64,000 nt of DNA from positions 62,001 through 126,000 of the forward strand of contig MU839095.1 of NCBI GenBank assembly GCA_030685235.1. The letters are read 5' to 3'. Each line of letters begins with the position of its first letter. Position 1 is the stretch's first letter. Source of the stretch: Copromyces sp. CBS 386.78. Lineage: Eukaryota; Ascomycota; Sordariomycetes; Sordariales; Sordariaceae. Positions 47,610 to 60,300 of the stretch are shown here, piece by piece. The notes beneath the pieces were generated by a model. It worked only from the letters and a program-made list of their open reading frames with translations, made no database searches and was not told the origin of the DNA. Both the position numbers and the translations under genes were made by a program.

Positions 47610-50600
47610 ATGACTGCTCCGGGACGTGTCGGCCGCTTGGGCCACATCGTCGGGCCCTCGACATTGGCCTTCCGAGCTGCCATGCCCGCCCGCCTGCCAT
47701 TGAGGGCTTCCGCTGCTATCTCGTGCCCACAACCGCTGGTGGCTGCCTCCGGCCTGCGATGGGCGTCGAGAGGAAAGCTGAAGCCGATTGTCTCCAAACA
47801 CGGTTGGGTCCAGTATCCCGAGCTGTTCCCCGTCCGCGAGGACTTTGCGAGCCGCCATATCGGTCCCGACAACTCCAGCATTCAGGAAATGCTTGGGGCT
47901 CTGGATCCGCCTGTCGAGTCGTTGGACCAGTTCGTCCAGGAGGTCATTCCCGCCGATATCTTGTCCAAGCGCGAGCTCTTCCCGCAAAACCGCGTCAATT
48001 TTTTATCGACCAAAAAGTACCCTACTCGTCAGGGCCATCAAGAGTGGGAAATCATCAACATCGCCGACTCGATGGCCCAAACCAACAAGCACCGCATCAA
48101 GTCTCACATCGGCGCCGGCTACTATGGCACTCTCACCCCTGAGGTCATCAAGAGAAACGTGCTTGAGAGCCCCGCTTGGTATACCAGTTACACACCCTAC
48201 CAGCCCGAGATCAGCCAAGGCAGACTGGAAGCGCTCCTCAATTTCCAGACTATGGTCACCGACCTGACCGGCCTTCCAATTGCGAATGCGAGCTTGCTGG
48301 ACGAGGGAACCGCTGCCGCCGAGGCCATGACCGTGTCGCTCAATGCTCTCCCTGCATCCAGAGCCAAGAGCCCCACCAAGACCTATGTCCTCTCTAACAG
48401 GGTTCACCCTCAGACGAGGGCCGTCCTCAGGAGCCGCGCCGAGGGTTTCGGTGTCAACATCATTACTCTGGATTTCCACGATCCCCAATCCGCCTCCAAG
48501 CTCGAGGAACTGGGCGACGACTTGGTTGGTGTCATGGTTCAATATCCAGATACCACTGGCCAGGTGTTGGACCACCGACAGCTCGCCGATCTTGTTCACA
48601 AGCAAGGCGCTCTTCTCAGTGTTGCGACCGATCTTCTGGCTCTCACCATGTTGACTCCTCCAGGCGAGTGGGGTGCCGATATCGCCTTTGGCAACTCTCA
48701 GCGGTTCGGTGTGCCTCTGGGCTTTGGTGGCCCGCATGCGGCCTTCTTCGCCGTGCAGGAGAAGCACAAGAGGAAGATGCCCGGTCGTTTGATTGGTGTC
48801 TCCAAGGATCGTCTCGGTGGTCGCGCATTGCGGCTGTCCTTGCAAACCAGAGAACAGCACATCCGCAGAGAGAAGGCCACCAGCAACGTTTGCACTGCTC
48901 AAGCTCTTTTAGCCAACATCAGCTCATTCTACGCCGTCTACCACGGTCCCGAGGGCCTTCGGGCAATCGCTGAAAGGTGCAACCTGGGTGCCAGGGTTCT
49001 TGAGTCTGCAGCCAAGTTCTGCGGGCTGCACCTCTACTCGCCAAATGCCTCTTGCTCGGCGGTGCCGTTCGATACGATCGTCATCAACCAAGACCATGTC
49101 GGCAAGGTCCTGGTTTATGCTGCCAGAGAGAGAGGCATCAACATTCGTTTCATTTCCACCGATTCGGCCGGAATCAGCGTTGACGAGACCACCCAGGAAA
49201 GCGATCTCATTGATCTCATTGCCGCATTCCAAGATACCGCGAAGAGCCTCAAGATCCAAGGCAGAGATGAGGCTCTTGATGCTAACCCGCAAGTGATCTT
49301 TGAGCACTTCTTGAAGCACCATGCCGAGCAGATCAAGCAGTCCGGACCGCTGGGCCACCTTCCGGAACCCCTGCGTCGAACTTCTTCTTACCTAACTCAT
49401 CCCGTTTTCAACACACATCACTCCGAGACGGAACTCCTTCGGTACATCCATCATCTCCAGTCCAAGGACTTGTCGCTGGTGCATTCCATGATTCCTTTGG
49501 GCTCCTGCACCATGAAGCTCAACGCTAGTGCCGAGATGGCTCTTATCACGCTTCCCGGCTTCTCTAACCTTCATCCTTTCGTTCCGCCAGACCAGTCGGA
49601 GGGTTACGCAAGGCTCACAAAGGTACTTGAAGGCCAGCTGAATGACATCACCGGTATGGATGCCTGCTCGCTCCAGCCCAACTCGGGCGCTCAGGGCGAA
49701 TTTGCTGGCTTGCGCGTCATTCGCAAGTACCACGAGAGCCGGGCACAAAGCCAGCGTGACATCTGCCTCATCCCTGTCTCGGCTCACGGTACCAACCCTG
49801 CGTCGGCATCCATGGCCGGTATGCGCGTTGTTCCCATCAAGTGCGACACCAAGACGGGCAACCTTGATCTTGCCGACTTGGAGGCCAAGTGCAACCAGTA
49901 CAAGAACGAGCTCGCTGCCATGATGATCACGTATCCCAGCACCTTTGGTGTCTTCGAGCCTGCGATCAAGAAGGTCTGCCAGATCGTGCACGAACACGGT
50001 GGACAGGTCTACATGGATGGCGCCAACATGAACGCCCAGGTCGGTCTCTGCTCTCCTGGAGAGATCGGTGCCGACGTCTGCCACTTGAACTTGCACAAGA
50101 CCTTCTGCATCCCCCACGGCGGTGGCGGTCCCGGCGTTGGTCCCATCTGCGTCAAGGGGCACCTGGCCAGCTTCTTGCCTTCCACCAAGACCATGTCGAA
50201 TACCGAGCTCAATTTGCCCGTTAGCAGTGCCAGCTACGGCAGTGCCAGCATTTTGCCCATCAGCTGGTCCTACAACGCTCTCATGGGTAAGTTCACCAGT
50301 CCTCGGAGCTGTGTCAGTCATCTGTGAACGTGTTTGCTAACTTTTTGAAAACAGGCGGTGCTGGTCTCAAGAAGGCTACCCAGGTCACCCTGCTCAACGC
50401 CAACTACCTCCTCAGCCGTCTGAAGGACCACTACCCCATCTTGTACACCAACGAGCATGGCCGTTGCGCTCACGAGTTCATCATCGACGCCCGTCCGTTC
50501 GAGAAGACCTCCGGCATCCAGGCCATCGACATCGCCAAGCGTCTGCAGGATTACGGCTTCCATGCTCCCACCATGAGCTGGCCCGTCGCCAACACGCTCA

Positions 50601-51038
50601 TGATCGAGCCTACCGAGTCCGAGTCCAAGGAGGAGCTCGACCGTTTCGTTGACGCCCTGATCGCCATCCGCGAGGAGATTCGTGAGGTTGAGGAGGGCAA
50701 GCAGCCTCGCGAGGGTAACGTCCTGAAGATGTCTCCTCACCCCATCTCCGACATCATTGGCGGCGATGGCGAGGCCGGCAACAAGTGGGACAGATGTTAT
50801 AGCCGTGAGAAGGCCGCTTACCCGCTGCCATGGCTGAGGGAGAAGAAGTTCTGGCCTACCGTTGCCCGTGTTGACGACAGTAAGTGATCCGCAGTCACCT
50901 CGTTTCTATTTTTCTCTCTTTTCTGGACGGTAACTAACCATTATTTGCACAGCCTACGGTGACCTGAACCTCTTCTGCACCTGCCCTCCTGTTGAGGATA
51001 CCACTGGTGATAACCAGTCCTCTATTCAGGAGGAGTGA
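47610..51038 (+). CDS. gcv2: Glycine dehydrogenase (decarboxylating), mitochondrial P protein
   Basis: PLP enzyme that decarboxylates glycine and passes the aminomethyl group to the lipoyl H protein of the glycine cleavage system in the mitochondrial matrix, feeding methylene-THF. Exons 47610-50286, 50355-50879 and 50953-51038 give 1095 residues. The first ~55 residues are Arg/Ala/Ser-rich without acid, a mitochondrial presequence. The N-terminal half includes [17 protein letters not shown]-type sequence ([13 protein letters not shown]) and [14 protein letters not shown]. The C-terminal half holds [27 protein letters not shown] and the PLP lysine in [16 protein letters not shown] (Lys830). 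The C-terminus [10 protein letters not shown] ends in the conserved Cys-x-Cys. Both introns are GTAAGT...ACAG. Convergent with sqt1. No competing interpretation. Confidence 0.97.
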
Positions 51039-51722
51039 GCACCTAGTCAGCTTTTGACTGGGAAAAGAAGGGAAGGTGGTGAGGTTTCATATTTTCATGT
51101 TTCAACAAACGTCGAGCTCTCGAGAAGAGGAAGGCTCAAAGATACCCGGAGGCTAGCACGCACACACACGAGCAGCCCGATGTAATTTCAACCACTCAGG
51201 GGGCAAGGGGCGCTTCCATCATCATATTTTACGTTCATCACATACTTTCAACAATGTAATGAAAAACGGATCAGGGGAACCTAGATCAAAGGTGGGAGGT
51301 CTAGAAAAAGGAGTTCAACAGGATCTAATCTAGGCTTTTTTTCATGGCATGCTTGCTTGGGTTTTTTATAGGAATGGATAAAAATAAAGGAGGGAAAAGA
51401 TGACGTTACATCGGTCGGTGCCTTGGGTTACGAAGACTCACTCAAAGAGAGAACTACTGTATATACAGGAAAGAGATTATAGATCTCGTGTGTGTTCATT
51501 TAGATGATCCCTGTTTTTACACGTTTCGCCTGCAATTACTACTGTTCATGTTAAATGCCATCTGGAACGGAACAGATCTCTAAAGGATGCCAAACTTGCA
51601 ACAATCAATTCGCTTTCTATAGTCTTGATCCCTTCATCGCAAAACTCCCGTTGTCATCAAGGTATAAAATTTTCCATGCCACGAAACTCCTTTTTTCCAC
51701 ACCAATCTTTACACGGTCAAGC
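51039..51722. other. Tail-to-tail intergenic region (gcv2 / sqt1)
   Basis: About 680 bp. The gcv2 3' flank shows CACACACACGAG at 51160-51172 and AT-rich stretches. No gene seen. Confidence 0.5.
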
Positions 51723-53339
51723 TCAAGCCTCAAAAACCAAAACAACACCATCATCACCAGCGGTAACAACCCTCTCGCCCGTCTCGCCCTGCACGAACCC
51801 CAAAACACCACCGCCCTCTCCACCAGCATGTCCCCTCCACTCTTTCAATAACCCGCTCACGGCCGCACCGCTCTGCATGTTCTGCGAACTTGCCGTCGCG
51901 CCACGCAAATCCCATCTCCTGACAACACCATCAAGTCCACAGCTCGTCAAAAGCCACCCGTGCATACCAGGCTGCGACGTCGCGCTCTTGACAAAGTCCA
52001 CCTTGACGACCGACTCGCCCTCGTGTGCGCCGCGGATGTGCTTGCGCACCGCGAACGAGCGCGCGCTGTCGTAAACAGCGATGCTGCCGTCTACTGAACC
52101 AGCGGCCAGGAGGGTCTGGGGAAGGGGAGAGAAGGCGAGGGATTCGATGCCGTCGCCTTGGACGGCCAAAGAGGCCAGGATGGCGCCTGCTTGGGCTGAG
52201 GGCTCGGCACCAGCAGCAGCAGCAGAAGGACGTTGTGAAGGGGCGGGCATGCGACGGCCTGCGGGACCGCGGATGGCGGGGGCCGGGCGGGATTGTGTAG
52301 GTTTTGTTGGGGCGGGTTCGGACAAGCGGGGAAGGCCGACGATCTTGATGTTACCGCCTGCGCCGCCGGCGGCGACGAAGTTACCCGAGGGCGAGATGGC
52401 GACGGAGTAGAGACCGCCTTCGACGGCGAAACGCTGGTCGGCTTCCGTCAGGGAGACCACGGTCTGACCGTTGTCGGTGGTGAGGTTCTTGGCGGCCGCG
52501 ACGCCCCAGACGTCGAAGACGTGCATAGAGGCGTCCTCGGAGACGGTCGCCAACAGGTTACCGTCGGCGGACCAGGCGCCTGCCGTGCAAGGGCCGGTGT
52601 GAAGGAAGTAGGACTGGACGATCTGGATGGGGGAGGCGGAGTCGGAGGCGTCGATGGTGAAGACCCAGACGGAGCCATCGGAGGCTCCCAAGGCCAAGGT
52701 GTTGGGGAAGTCGGCGGATGGGCAGGGCAGAAGCCAGTTGATCTCTTCTGTCTCTTGCGACTCGGCGAGGAAGCTGAACTGGAACTGGTTGGCGCCCGCG
52801 CTGACGGCGTACACGCGTAGCCGGCCATCCATGCCGGCGCTGGCGAGGAAGTCGCCCTTGGGCAGTGTGAAGGCGAGCGCGTTGATGCTGTCGGTGTGTC
52901 CGTCGATCTCGAAGATGGGCGTGAGCTCGGTGTTCTGCTGTTGGCCGGCGCTGGGGTCGGACTGGTAGCTGGGAGGGAGGACGGGGCGGGAGACGGCGGC
53001 GGATGTGTCCACCACGTAGCCCTTGCCGGGCATATCGTCACCTTCGCCCTCGGAACCGCCGGTCGCGATCAGCTGTGGGTAGATGGGGTGTTGCGCAATG
53101 GCGAAGACGGAGTCCTTGTGGGCGTCGAAGTAGGCGATGCTGTCGTTGTGTAGGAACATTTCCTCGTCGCCCTCACCCATCTCGTGGTCTTCGTCGGAGT
53201 CCATGGCGACATCGCCCTCGGCGTCGTCGCCGACAATCTCTTCGATCTCCTCCTCATGGATAATCTCGTCCTCGTCGTGCATGTCGTTATCGTGGTGATC
53301 CTGGTGGTTAGGATCTTGGGGGTCTTGAGGGAACGTCAT
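51723..53339 (-). CDS. sqt1: WD40-repeat ribosome-assembly chaperone Sqt1 (AAMP family)
   Basis: Dedicated chaperone that captures nascent uL16 (Rpl10) and delivers it to late 60S subunits in the cytosol. Single exon, 538 residues from MTFPQDPQ at 53339. The same frame stays open upstream to 53603, but that part is basic, repetitive and unlike the family, so I keep the internal start. Residues 1-60 are highly acidic (EEEIEEIVGDDAEGD, DEDHEMGEGDEEM), the region that in Sqt1 pairs with a basic client. The propeller starts at FDAHKDSVFAIAQHP. Clear blades include HTDSINALAFTLPKGDFLASAGMDGRLRV (two parts: HTDSINALAFTLP, FLASAGMDGRLRV), HTGPCTAGAWSADGNLLATV and LLTSCGLDGVVRRWDLRG. A Pro/Ala-rich insert lies before the last blades. 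Sqt1 rather than another AAMP-like protein is a good but not certain call. Confidence 0.88.
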   Translation of the reverse strand: MTFPQDPQDPNHQDHHDNDMHDEDEIIHEEEIEEIVGDDAEGDVAMDSDEDHEMGEGDEEMFLHNDSIAYFDAHKDSVFAIAQHPIYPQLIATGGSEGEGDDMPGKGYVVDTSAAVSRPVLPPSYQSDPSAGQQQNTELTPIFEIDGHTDSINALAFTLPKGDFLASAGMDGRLRVYAVSAGANQFQFSFLAESQETEEINWLLPCPSADFPNTLALGASDGSVWVFTIDASDSASPIQIVQSYFLHTGPCTAGAWSADGNLLATVSEDASMHVFDVWGVAAAKNLTTDNGQTVVSLTEADQRFAVEGGLYSVAISPSGNFVAAGGAGGNIKIVGLPRLSEPAPTKPTQSRPAPAIRGPAGRRMPAPSQRPSAAAAGAEPSAQAGAILASLAVQGDGIESLAFSPLPQTLLAAGSVDGSIAVYDSARSFAVRKHIRGAHEGESVVKVDFVKSATSQPGMHGWLLTSCGLDGVVRRWDLRGATASSQNMQSGAAVSGLLKEWRGHAGGEGGGVLGFVQGETGERVVTAGDDGVVLVFEA

Positions 53340-54388
53340 GGTGAGCTGTGTGGATAGGCGCAAGAGTGGTTTCTGGTGAATTGGACAAGTATGAGGACGA
53401 ACTGGCGAGGTCCAAGAGAAAAAAGGGTAGTCTATACGCTGTGCTGGGAGTTGGTGGTCAGATGCTGGATGATGGCGGCAACTTGAACCAGGTCTCTTCG
53501 TTATCGCGGATAGTAAGGAGGGGCCGCTGAATAATTTTTTGCTTGATAAGCTTCGATTACTTGGGTTTAGAATCGCGGGGTTCCAGGGGCTCACTCTTGG
53601 CATAAATCAGTGTGCAGAGAGTTCGTGCTGACATAATCAATCAAATTCACACCAGATGAACTCCCGAGACTCCTCAAGCTTTGGACTCGGACACTCGACT
53701 TTCACTTCACGATAGCATCACAACACTGCCCGGATGTTTTGATCTTCCAATATTCTGGCATGACGGAGTTTAAGTTTCACCCAACAGACTTTCCTTTACC
53801 ATTATGCGCCGTACCTCGTCGCCGGCATGTGTTTGCTGAGAAAGCCACGAAAACGTGAATAGCTTCACTTCTCGTGTTTCCCTTTGCTGGCGGCCAACAT
53901 CTTTGGCTGTTGACGGCACTTCTTCTTCTCTCGCGGCTGTACCCAAAGCGAGGCCTTCAGGATACCCACATGGCTGTTTGTCAATATCGATCCTCGAGGC
54001 TTGAGCCAGAACCACTGCACTTCTGAGAACTGACCGCTTATCCAGAAGGAGGGGAAGTGACGTCAAATTTGGTGGTGAGAAAGATCATCATCACATCATC
54101 CCGAAAACTACAAGCAAAAGCAGTACAACTTTGCCAGTATATATATATATATGTCAAGGCTGCGTGGTAGTGATGCTGTCTGCTGTCCAGCACTGCCCTC
54201 CTGAATACGAGTAGCTCTCCGAAGAGTTTTGTTCCGGAAGATGCTTCCCTCTCCTCCTAGTTGTGTCGTCTCAAGGAGGGTTTTCCTCCTCCTACAAGCT
54301 GTCCGCAGAGGTTCTCGTCTTGACCATATTCATTTCAAGAAACCAAAGAGGTTCTCATCGCACGGAACCCATCTGCTGCACCGACATC
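53340..54388. other. Head-to-head intergenic region (sqt1 / adh relic)
   Basis: About 1.05 kb. It includes the sqt1 leader (53340-53603) and, on the other side, the promoter of the former alcohol dehydrogenase gene. Confidence 0.5.
54138..54152 (+). promoter_or_regulatory. TATATA run upstream of the adh relic
   Basis: An alternating TA tract of 15 bases about 237 bp before the adh start codon; it may be the old TATA element or a plain microsatellite. Confidence 0.35.
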
Positions 54389-54682
54389 ATGGGTGGCCAG
54401 CCAGACATTCCCAAGGAGCAATGGGCGCAGGTCATTGAGAAAGATGACGGTACGTTTCTTTTTGTATTGTTTATCCGATTATGGACTTTGACTCTGTTCC
54501 CTACTGACACCACGACCAGTAATGACCTTCAAGGAAATCCCCGTGCCCACCCCAGGCCACGACCAAGTCCTCGTCATCATGCGCCGTATAAGGTCGTTGG
54601 GCTGAGTGAGATCCAGAGCATCTTTGATGCGATGAGGGAGAATAGGGTTATCGGAAGATATGTGATGGATATGAGCAAGTGA
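54389..54682 (+). pseudogene. Alcohol dehydrogenase relic with its whole middle deleted
   Basis: Remains of a zinc-type alcohol dehydrogenase (ADH I family). The first exon (54389-54449) codes IPKEQWAQVIEKDD, the usual fungal ADH start. After an intron (54450-54519, GTACGT...CCAG) comes VMTFKEIPVPTPGHDQVLVIM. Directly afterwards, at about 54583, the sequence jumps to the C-terminus PYKVVGLSEIQSIFDAM and GRYVMDMSK, ending at TGA 54682. Roughly 260-270 residues, with both zinc sites and the NAD-binding fold, are missing, and the junction shifts the frame. No functional enzyme can be made. The rest of the exon structure is well preserved, so the deletion looks recent. It is next to the acyl-CoA ligase gene, tail-to-tail. 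Confidence 0.87.
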
Positions 54683-55258
54683 TGAGACACATCAGTGCAC
54701 TGACTGTCTGGGTTCATCAACTCCTCCTCACAAGACCTTACGAGAAACACTGTGTCGGTCTTTTTTGAAGGATTAGCCAACCCACCTTCTCACTTTTTAC
54801 ATCAAGCTTATCAGATAGTCCGGCTGGTGGCTGGCTCAACCACGGGTGCTTTCCCATGCTTGAATCTCCAGTTCATGAGGTCGCTTTTAGTAAAAGTCGT
54901 CGCCATGAGAGGGAGAACGCCAAGTGGCGACAAGCACGGCAAGGATTTCCCCTGGCCGCCCTACAATGTTTGTAATGTTCCCCCCTTATAGCAACGACTT
55001 GTACTAGAAACGACTTCACGAGCTGGTCGTTCAAGTATGGGAGAGCATCCCGTGGTCAAGTCCACCACCTACCGCAGCTTGTTGCCTTGGAAGTGAATGA
55101 AAACATCCTCCACTTCATGACAGGTAGGGCTGGATGCTATTCGGGATTCGAAAAACCCAATCGTACTCTTCTTAAATCGTTGAATTTTGTCCGGCCACTA
55201 ATGATCTAACATACAACTATGTAGCCGCGATACCACTAACCGTTGAAAACCAAACACC
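54683..55258. other. Tail-to-tail intergenic region (adh relic / acyl-CoA ligase)
   Basis: About 580 bp without a recognisable gene. Confidence 0.5.
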
Positions 55259-57325
55259 TCACAACTTCGAAGGAGCAACAGCCCCCCTTCTCTTCTTCTG
55301 ATAAACCTGAATCTCCACGCCCTGCGTTCCCTCTCCGCCACTCTTCAACACCCTCCTCAGAATCTTCCCGCTCGGGCTCTTGGGGATCTGCTTCACAAAC
55401 ACCACGCCGCCCATAAGCCACTTGTACTTGGCTGTCCTTTTCTCCACCAGCGCCCTGAGCTCATGCGCCAGCTTCTCCAGCTCCTCCTTATTCTCCAGCG
55501 CCTCCGGCTTGCGCGGAACCACATACGCCCTCGGCCACTCCGTCGCTTCGGACTCGTCATAGACGCTCGCCACGCCCGCGTCCGCCACCGACGGGCTGCT
55601 GCACAGCACCGCCTCCAACTCCGCCGGCGCAACCTGGTACCCGCGCACCTTGATCAGCTCCTTCAACCGATCCGTGATCCGCAGCCTGCCCTGCTTATTA
55701 ATGGCGCCCACATCGCCCGTGCGGAACCACCCATCAGCCGTCAGCGCCTCGCGCGTGACCGACATATCCAGCTCCTTGCCATCCCTGCCAGCCGTAAACA
55801 CACCGACAGGCAAATAAGCGCTCAACAGCGTCGGCGCGCGAATCAAAATCTCTCCTTCCCGATCTATCCCCGCTGCCTTGGTCTTCCCGTCTACCAAGCC
55901 CGGTGCGGGGACATCCATATCAGCAACCATGACCTCGACGCCCCAATGCGGCACACCAGTCTCGCCCGCCTGCTCCACCATCTCCTTCTCGCCCGTCCCG
56001 CGCTGCAGCGAGGTGCTGCACGTCTCGCTTAATCCGTAGCCTAGTCTGACTCGGAACCCGCACCGCTTGTACACCTCCACGACGACCTCATGTCCCAAGG
56101 GCGCACCGCCCGTCACGGCGGCGATGATGGAGCTGAAGCTGTTCTTACCCGTCTTTGGGTTACGCTTGGCGTACTTTTCGACCGCGGGAGCCTTGGCGAG
56201 CATGACGGCGATAGGAGGCGCCATGTGCAAGTAGTTAATCTTGCGCTTGGGAATAGCGGCTAGCATGCCGTCCAGACTAAACGCCGGCATGACGTACACG
56301 GTTGCACCTGTCATGACGGCTAGCAAGACGATGTTGACGAGGCCAAAAACATGGTAGAAGGGCACGTACCCCAGCCAGCGCTGCTGCCGGACCGAGGCAG
56401 AAGAGTGGTAATCGGATGCGTCGTGCCAGAGGTGCGCGCCGGAGAAGTTGAGCGCGTGGTGAGAGAGGAGGACGCCTTTGGAGCGGCCCGAGGTGCCGGA
56501 GGACCAGAGGATGACGCCTGTGCGGGCGGTGGAGGCAGGAGAGGGGACGAGGGTGGAGGGAGTCACTGTTGTTCGGGATCCGGAAGAGTGGAGGAGGACT
56601 TTCCAGTCTTGGGGCTTGTTCGTCTTGCTCGAGGTAGGTGGTGATGAGCCCGAGACGGAAGGGTAGTGGTCGTTGGCGGCATCAAAGGTGTAAATGGGCA
56701 CAGCGTCGAAAAAGGCTCTGTCTCGCGGCTCCTGCTGGTTCAGCGCCTCGCGCATGGCAGGGAGACAGGCTTTCGCCGTGATGATGGCCCGCGGCCGCGA
56801 GTTCTGGATGATCCAGGCGACTTCATCGCTTGTGAGGGCCGGCGAGACGAGGGTGGCGGTTAGTCCGGCAGCGAGGGTACCCAGCAACACCGGCGTAAAG
56901 GCGAGTGAGTTGGGGAGCTGGATGAGAACAACCGGGGCGATCTCGGGTCCTTGTGGGCAGGTCGGTGTGGGCGGGAGTTTGACAATGTCGTTGGGGTTGA
57001 GACCCAGACTCAAAAGACCGGCGGCGAGGGCCAGGGCGTCGCTTCTTATTTGGCCGAAGGTGAGTTTGCGGTCTGGTTATGATTTGCCATGTGTTAACTT
57101 TGAAGTTCTACCGATAAACATGTGAGGAGACTAACCTGAAGCATTGTCCACAAAGATTGGCCTCTCATCCTCAATCTTGTCCAACACTTGAGCTTGAGGA
57201 GTGTAGTCGTTCACGAATGAGAAGGGCTGACTGAAGCACCAGTCAAAGGTGTTGGTGAGGGGAAGATGGCCGGGCGGTGCTCCGGAGTAAGCTTCACTTG
57301 TGCTGTATTTAGTTGTGCTCGTCAT
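55259..57325 (-). CDS. 4-coumarate-CoA-ligase-like acyl-CoA synthetase, peroxisomal
   Basis: Adenylate-forming enzyme that activates an aryl or fatty acid with ATP and loads it onto CoA. Exons 57325-57136 and 57072-55259 give 667 residues; the intron (57073-57135) is GTTAGT...CCAG. Core motifs in order: ILWSSGTSGRSKGVLLSHH (A3, residues ~251-269), LGYVPFYHVFGLVN, LGYGLSETC (A5), GWFRTGDVG (A7), RLKELIKVRGYQVAPAELE (A8) and the catalytic lysine in PKSPSGKILRR (A10). The last residues are SKL, a canonical PTS1 signal, so it should act in the peroxisome. The substrate is not evident: aryl acids, jasmonate-like oxylipins and fatty acids are all possible. Two low-complexity insertions (residues ~100-105, ~200-250) lengthen it beyond the usual 550. 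Neighbouring adh suggests nothing certain. Confidence 0.92.
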
Positions 57326-60300
57326 TGTTGATGGTGATGATGTGGAGTATCTGTCTGTTTCAAAGTCCAGCCCTGTGTTGTGTGGATCAAGTCAAAGTAA
57401 ATCGAACGATGATGAGATGGGATATTGTTTGAACAAGTCCCGTCCTTAATTCCAGAATCAGAACCCGTTCCCTGTTGATATCCGGCTTTATCATGTTTTC
57501 CATGCGCCTCCTCATTTTCTTGGAGACCGAGGCAGCGGATTGAGTAAGACGGGCGGGAATTCGAAGCGGGAAGCTACCCCGTAAACCCACGTCCCCCCAC
57601 CATTCCGAAGACAAACGGCCGCGGCCCGGGCAACAACTGAAACCCCAATCCCACTTCCCATCCGGCCCCACTTCCACTCGAAATCCCCAACTTCCGAGGA
57701 GGGGAGCTCGGGAGGGCCAAGGCAAGCTCGGTTGGGGACACGCGCCAAGAAGGCACGCAATGCCACGGCTCAAGTGCGGGACACTCGGCAGTTGTTTGTT
57801 GAGACAACTGGGGTAACGATTTTCCTACGTGATCATCATCACCGAAATCCACGGAAGACGCCCTGACAATGCCGTTCAGAAACTCTCTTGCCATTTCCAC
57901 CTTCCTCGGCTTGGATGTACAATTCCGGTCTTCTCATTTGCTGTGATTTGCTGACTTGGACGGGCAAACAACCGTGCAGTAGACCAAGCTGTCAACTGTC
58001 AAAGGGTTCGTACCTGAGCGCAATCAGGGGTATCCCGGCTTGATGGCATCCCCAGTGTCAACAACAACAACAACACCAACGAAGCTCTGAACTTGGTGGT
58101 ATTGACGGCGATGGACGAGAACATGCAGTCTACAAAGTCCAGCAAATATGCTCAGAGGCTACATACAGTATTGCATACCCAAGTCTACCTGACGAACCTC
58201 AAGTGACGTGCAGCCTATGTCAGGCGCTGCGTGTCGTCCAACATACCTACCAAAAACCCGCCCAGTCATCAACAAAACCCAGAAAGGATGAAGACATTTC
58301 CAAGCGACAGCACAGCCCAAGTGGCCAAGCGGTCTACTTATACCCGTCATCATCAACCAAATCGAGAGCTGACCTCACGACTTCACGAGTTTCATTACTT
58401 CCACACCGGCTCCCCACCAAATCCTGCAAAGCCAGTCCCCGTCCCGGCCCTGACTGACCCTTTCGTCATCAAAAAGGGGGAGGGAGGGCTCCCCCTCATC
58501 ACGGGTACGGTAACCATTCCAAATGACAGCGGGAACTGAGCTGCTACCGGGCGGCGTACCTCCTTGTTATGATCTCATCTCATTTCACTCCGGTGGGTGG
58601 GTGTCGCACATCGCATCGGAAATACTATCTATCTACCAACCCAGTGCAAAGGTGATGTGCGCTAGGGAAGGTGAAGAGATGCGAGAAGGATGTACGCGTA
58701 CGTACACGAAAAGGAAAGCAGAGGAAGGAGGAAGCGAGAGAAGGGTTTTTTCCTTGTACCCCCTTCGTTTCGCTCGCTTTATATGCTCGCCTTGTGGGTG
58801 CCGTACCCTTGCCCGAGTGTACTTTCTTACATACCTACCGTAGGTAGCATGCAGCAAGGAGATGTGGGAGACGAGACTGAATGAAGATTGGCAGGAACCG
58901 GAAAGGTGGGAGGAGGAGAAGCATGTATGTAAGGGACGAGTACCCGAGAGCAGCCAGCCCCCAGAGAGCGCCAGCAGCCGATCCAATTCCACCCACTGGC
59001 TCGGTTCGGTTGCATATCATCAACCGCACGCAAGTAAGGAAACCGAAAGATGAGATTAAGAACGGCGACCTGACTGACTGACTGCCCGTGAGACTGGTTC
59101 GAGTGGGTTACTCCCCCCACCCGGGTAGGTACACTACACTAGACACAGGCCGACCGATACGGTGATCGATGATGTTTTCACTTCCGCTTTTGTTTGTGAA
59201 CAACGTGCGGTTATCCATAACGGTCATGCCCGCACTCCAATGGTTCACGCCCGGGCAAGGGCTCAAAGGACCAAAGAGAGCAGGGAACATGGAAGTTGGT
59301 TAGTGAGACGTTTTTAGCTTTGGTGGGGGGGTTTTGTCTTGGACTGAAGTTTCTTGAGTGTCAGTCAGTCAGTCTGGAAGGGAAAAAAGGTCGTCGCTAC
59401 ACTAAAACTAGACCAAACTGGCTAATCCCACCCGATACACTGTGGTGGAAGCGGCTTGTTCTCCGTCTTGTCTCATTCGTCCTGCCATATGTAGTGTAAG
59501 ATAACTGTACGGTACTGCGACCTTTTAACTGTACTGTATGGGGGCCGAGTCGTTGGTTGAGTTCAGTTTAGGAACTCGGTTGGAAAATCGTCCGGCTATT
59601 GTGTACACTACACTACCTCAGTATGGGCATTTCAAGTCACTTTGATTGGGCTCGCCTTGGAGTTTCGGCCCGTTGTCTGTGTTAGGTATGTGGCATTTCG
59701 GTCGCTCAGTTCGGTATGTCGGGGTTTCGGACACTTTCGGATACTGTTGCGACCTGCGACGACTTGGTACTAGTCTACAACACAACTTCGTGACATTGTC
59801 TTTTTGCTTTTCTCGGGTTTGAGACGGGTGTTGTTAACGCACGTGAATTCTGAGACATACCTTTTATGTATGTGATGGAACCCTACCCGACTTTTTGGGG
59901 CGCTTTGGCGGGAAATGGTTGACACGAAGACGAAGATCGATGAGCAGACGCTAGTAAAGACGTTTGATATCGCTTTTATTTGCAATTTATGGTCAGATTT
60001 TCGAGATGAATATGCGCACTGAAACTGTGTATGCATAAGACCCTCATTAACGGATAGAAAATGCTGTTATTCAGAAAAACACACTGATATGAACCTTCTA
60101 TCAATAATGATACTACTCTCTCCTGTCTCAATAGAGTCGGTATGTGACGTAGTTGCGAACTTGGCAGCTACCGCGCACCAAGCTAGCTAAATGCGATGAA
60201 CCCTTTCTCCTCCTTCTGCGATCCAGATGCAAATGCCAAGTAAGTAAAAATCAGATAACCACCCAGTACGAAAGAAAAGAGCTTCAAACAAAAAAGCTCA

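Noticed and set aside
49392..50321. Minus-strand 309-codon open frame
   Set aside because: It lies entirely antisense to the highly conserved gcv2 coding region and is a codon-bias shadow.
53340..53603. Longer sqt1 N-terminus
   Set aside because: The extra 88 residues are basic and repetitive and do not resemble Sqt1; the acidic MTFPQ start fits the family.
54389..54682. A genuine small alcohol-dehydrogenase-like protein
   Set aside because: The N-terminal and C-terminal homology lie in different frames and the catalytic and cofactor domains are missing.
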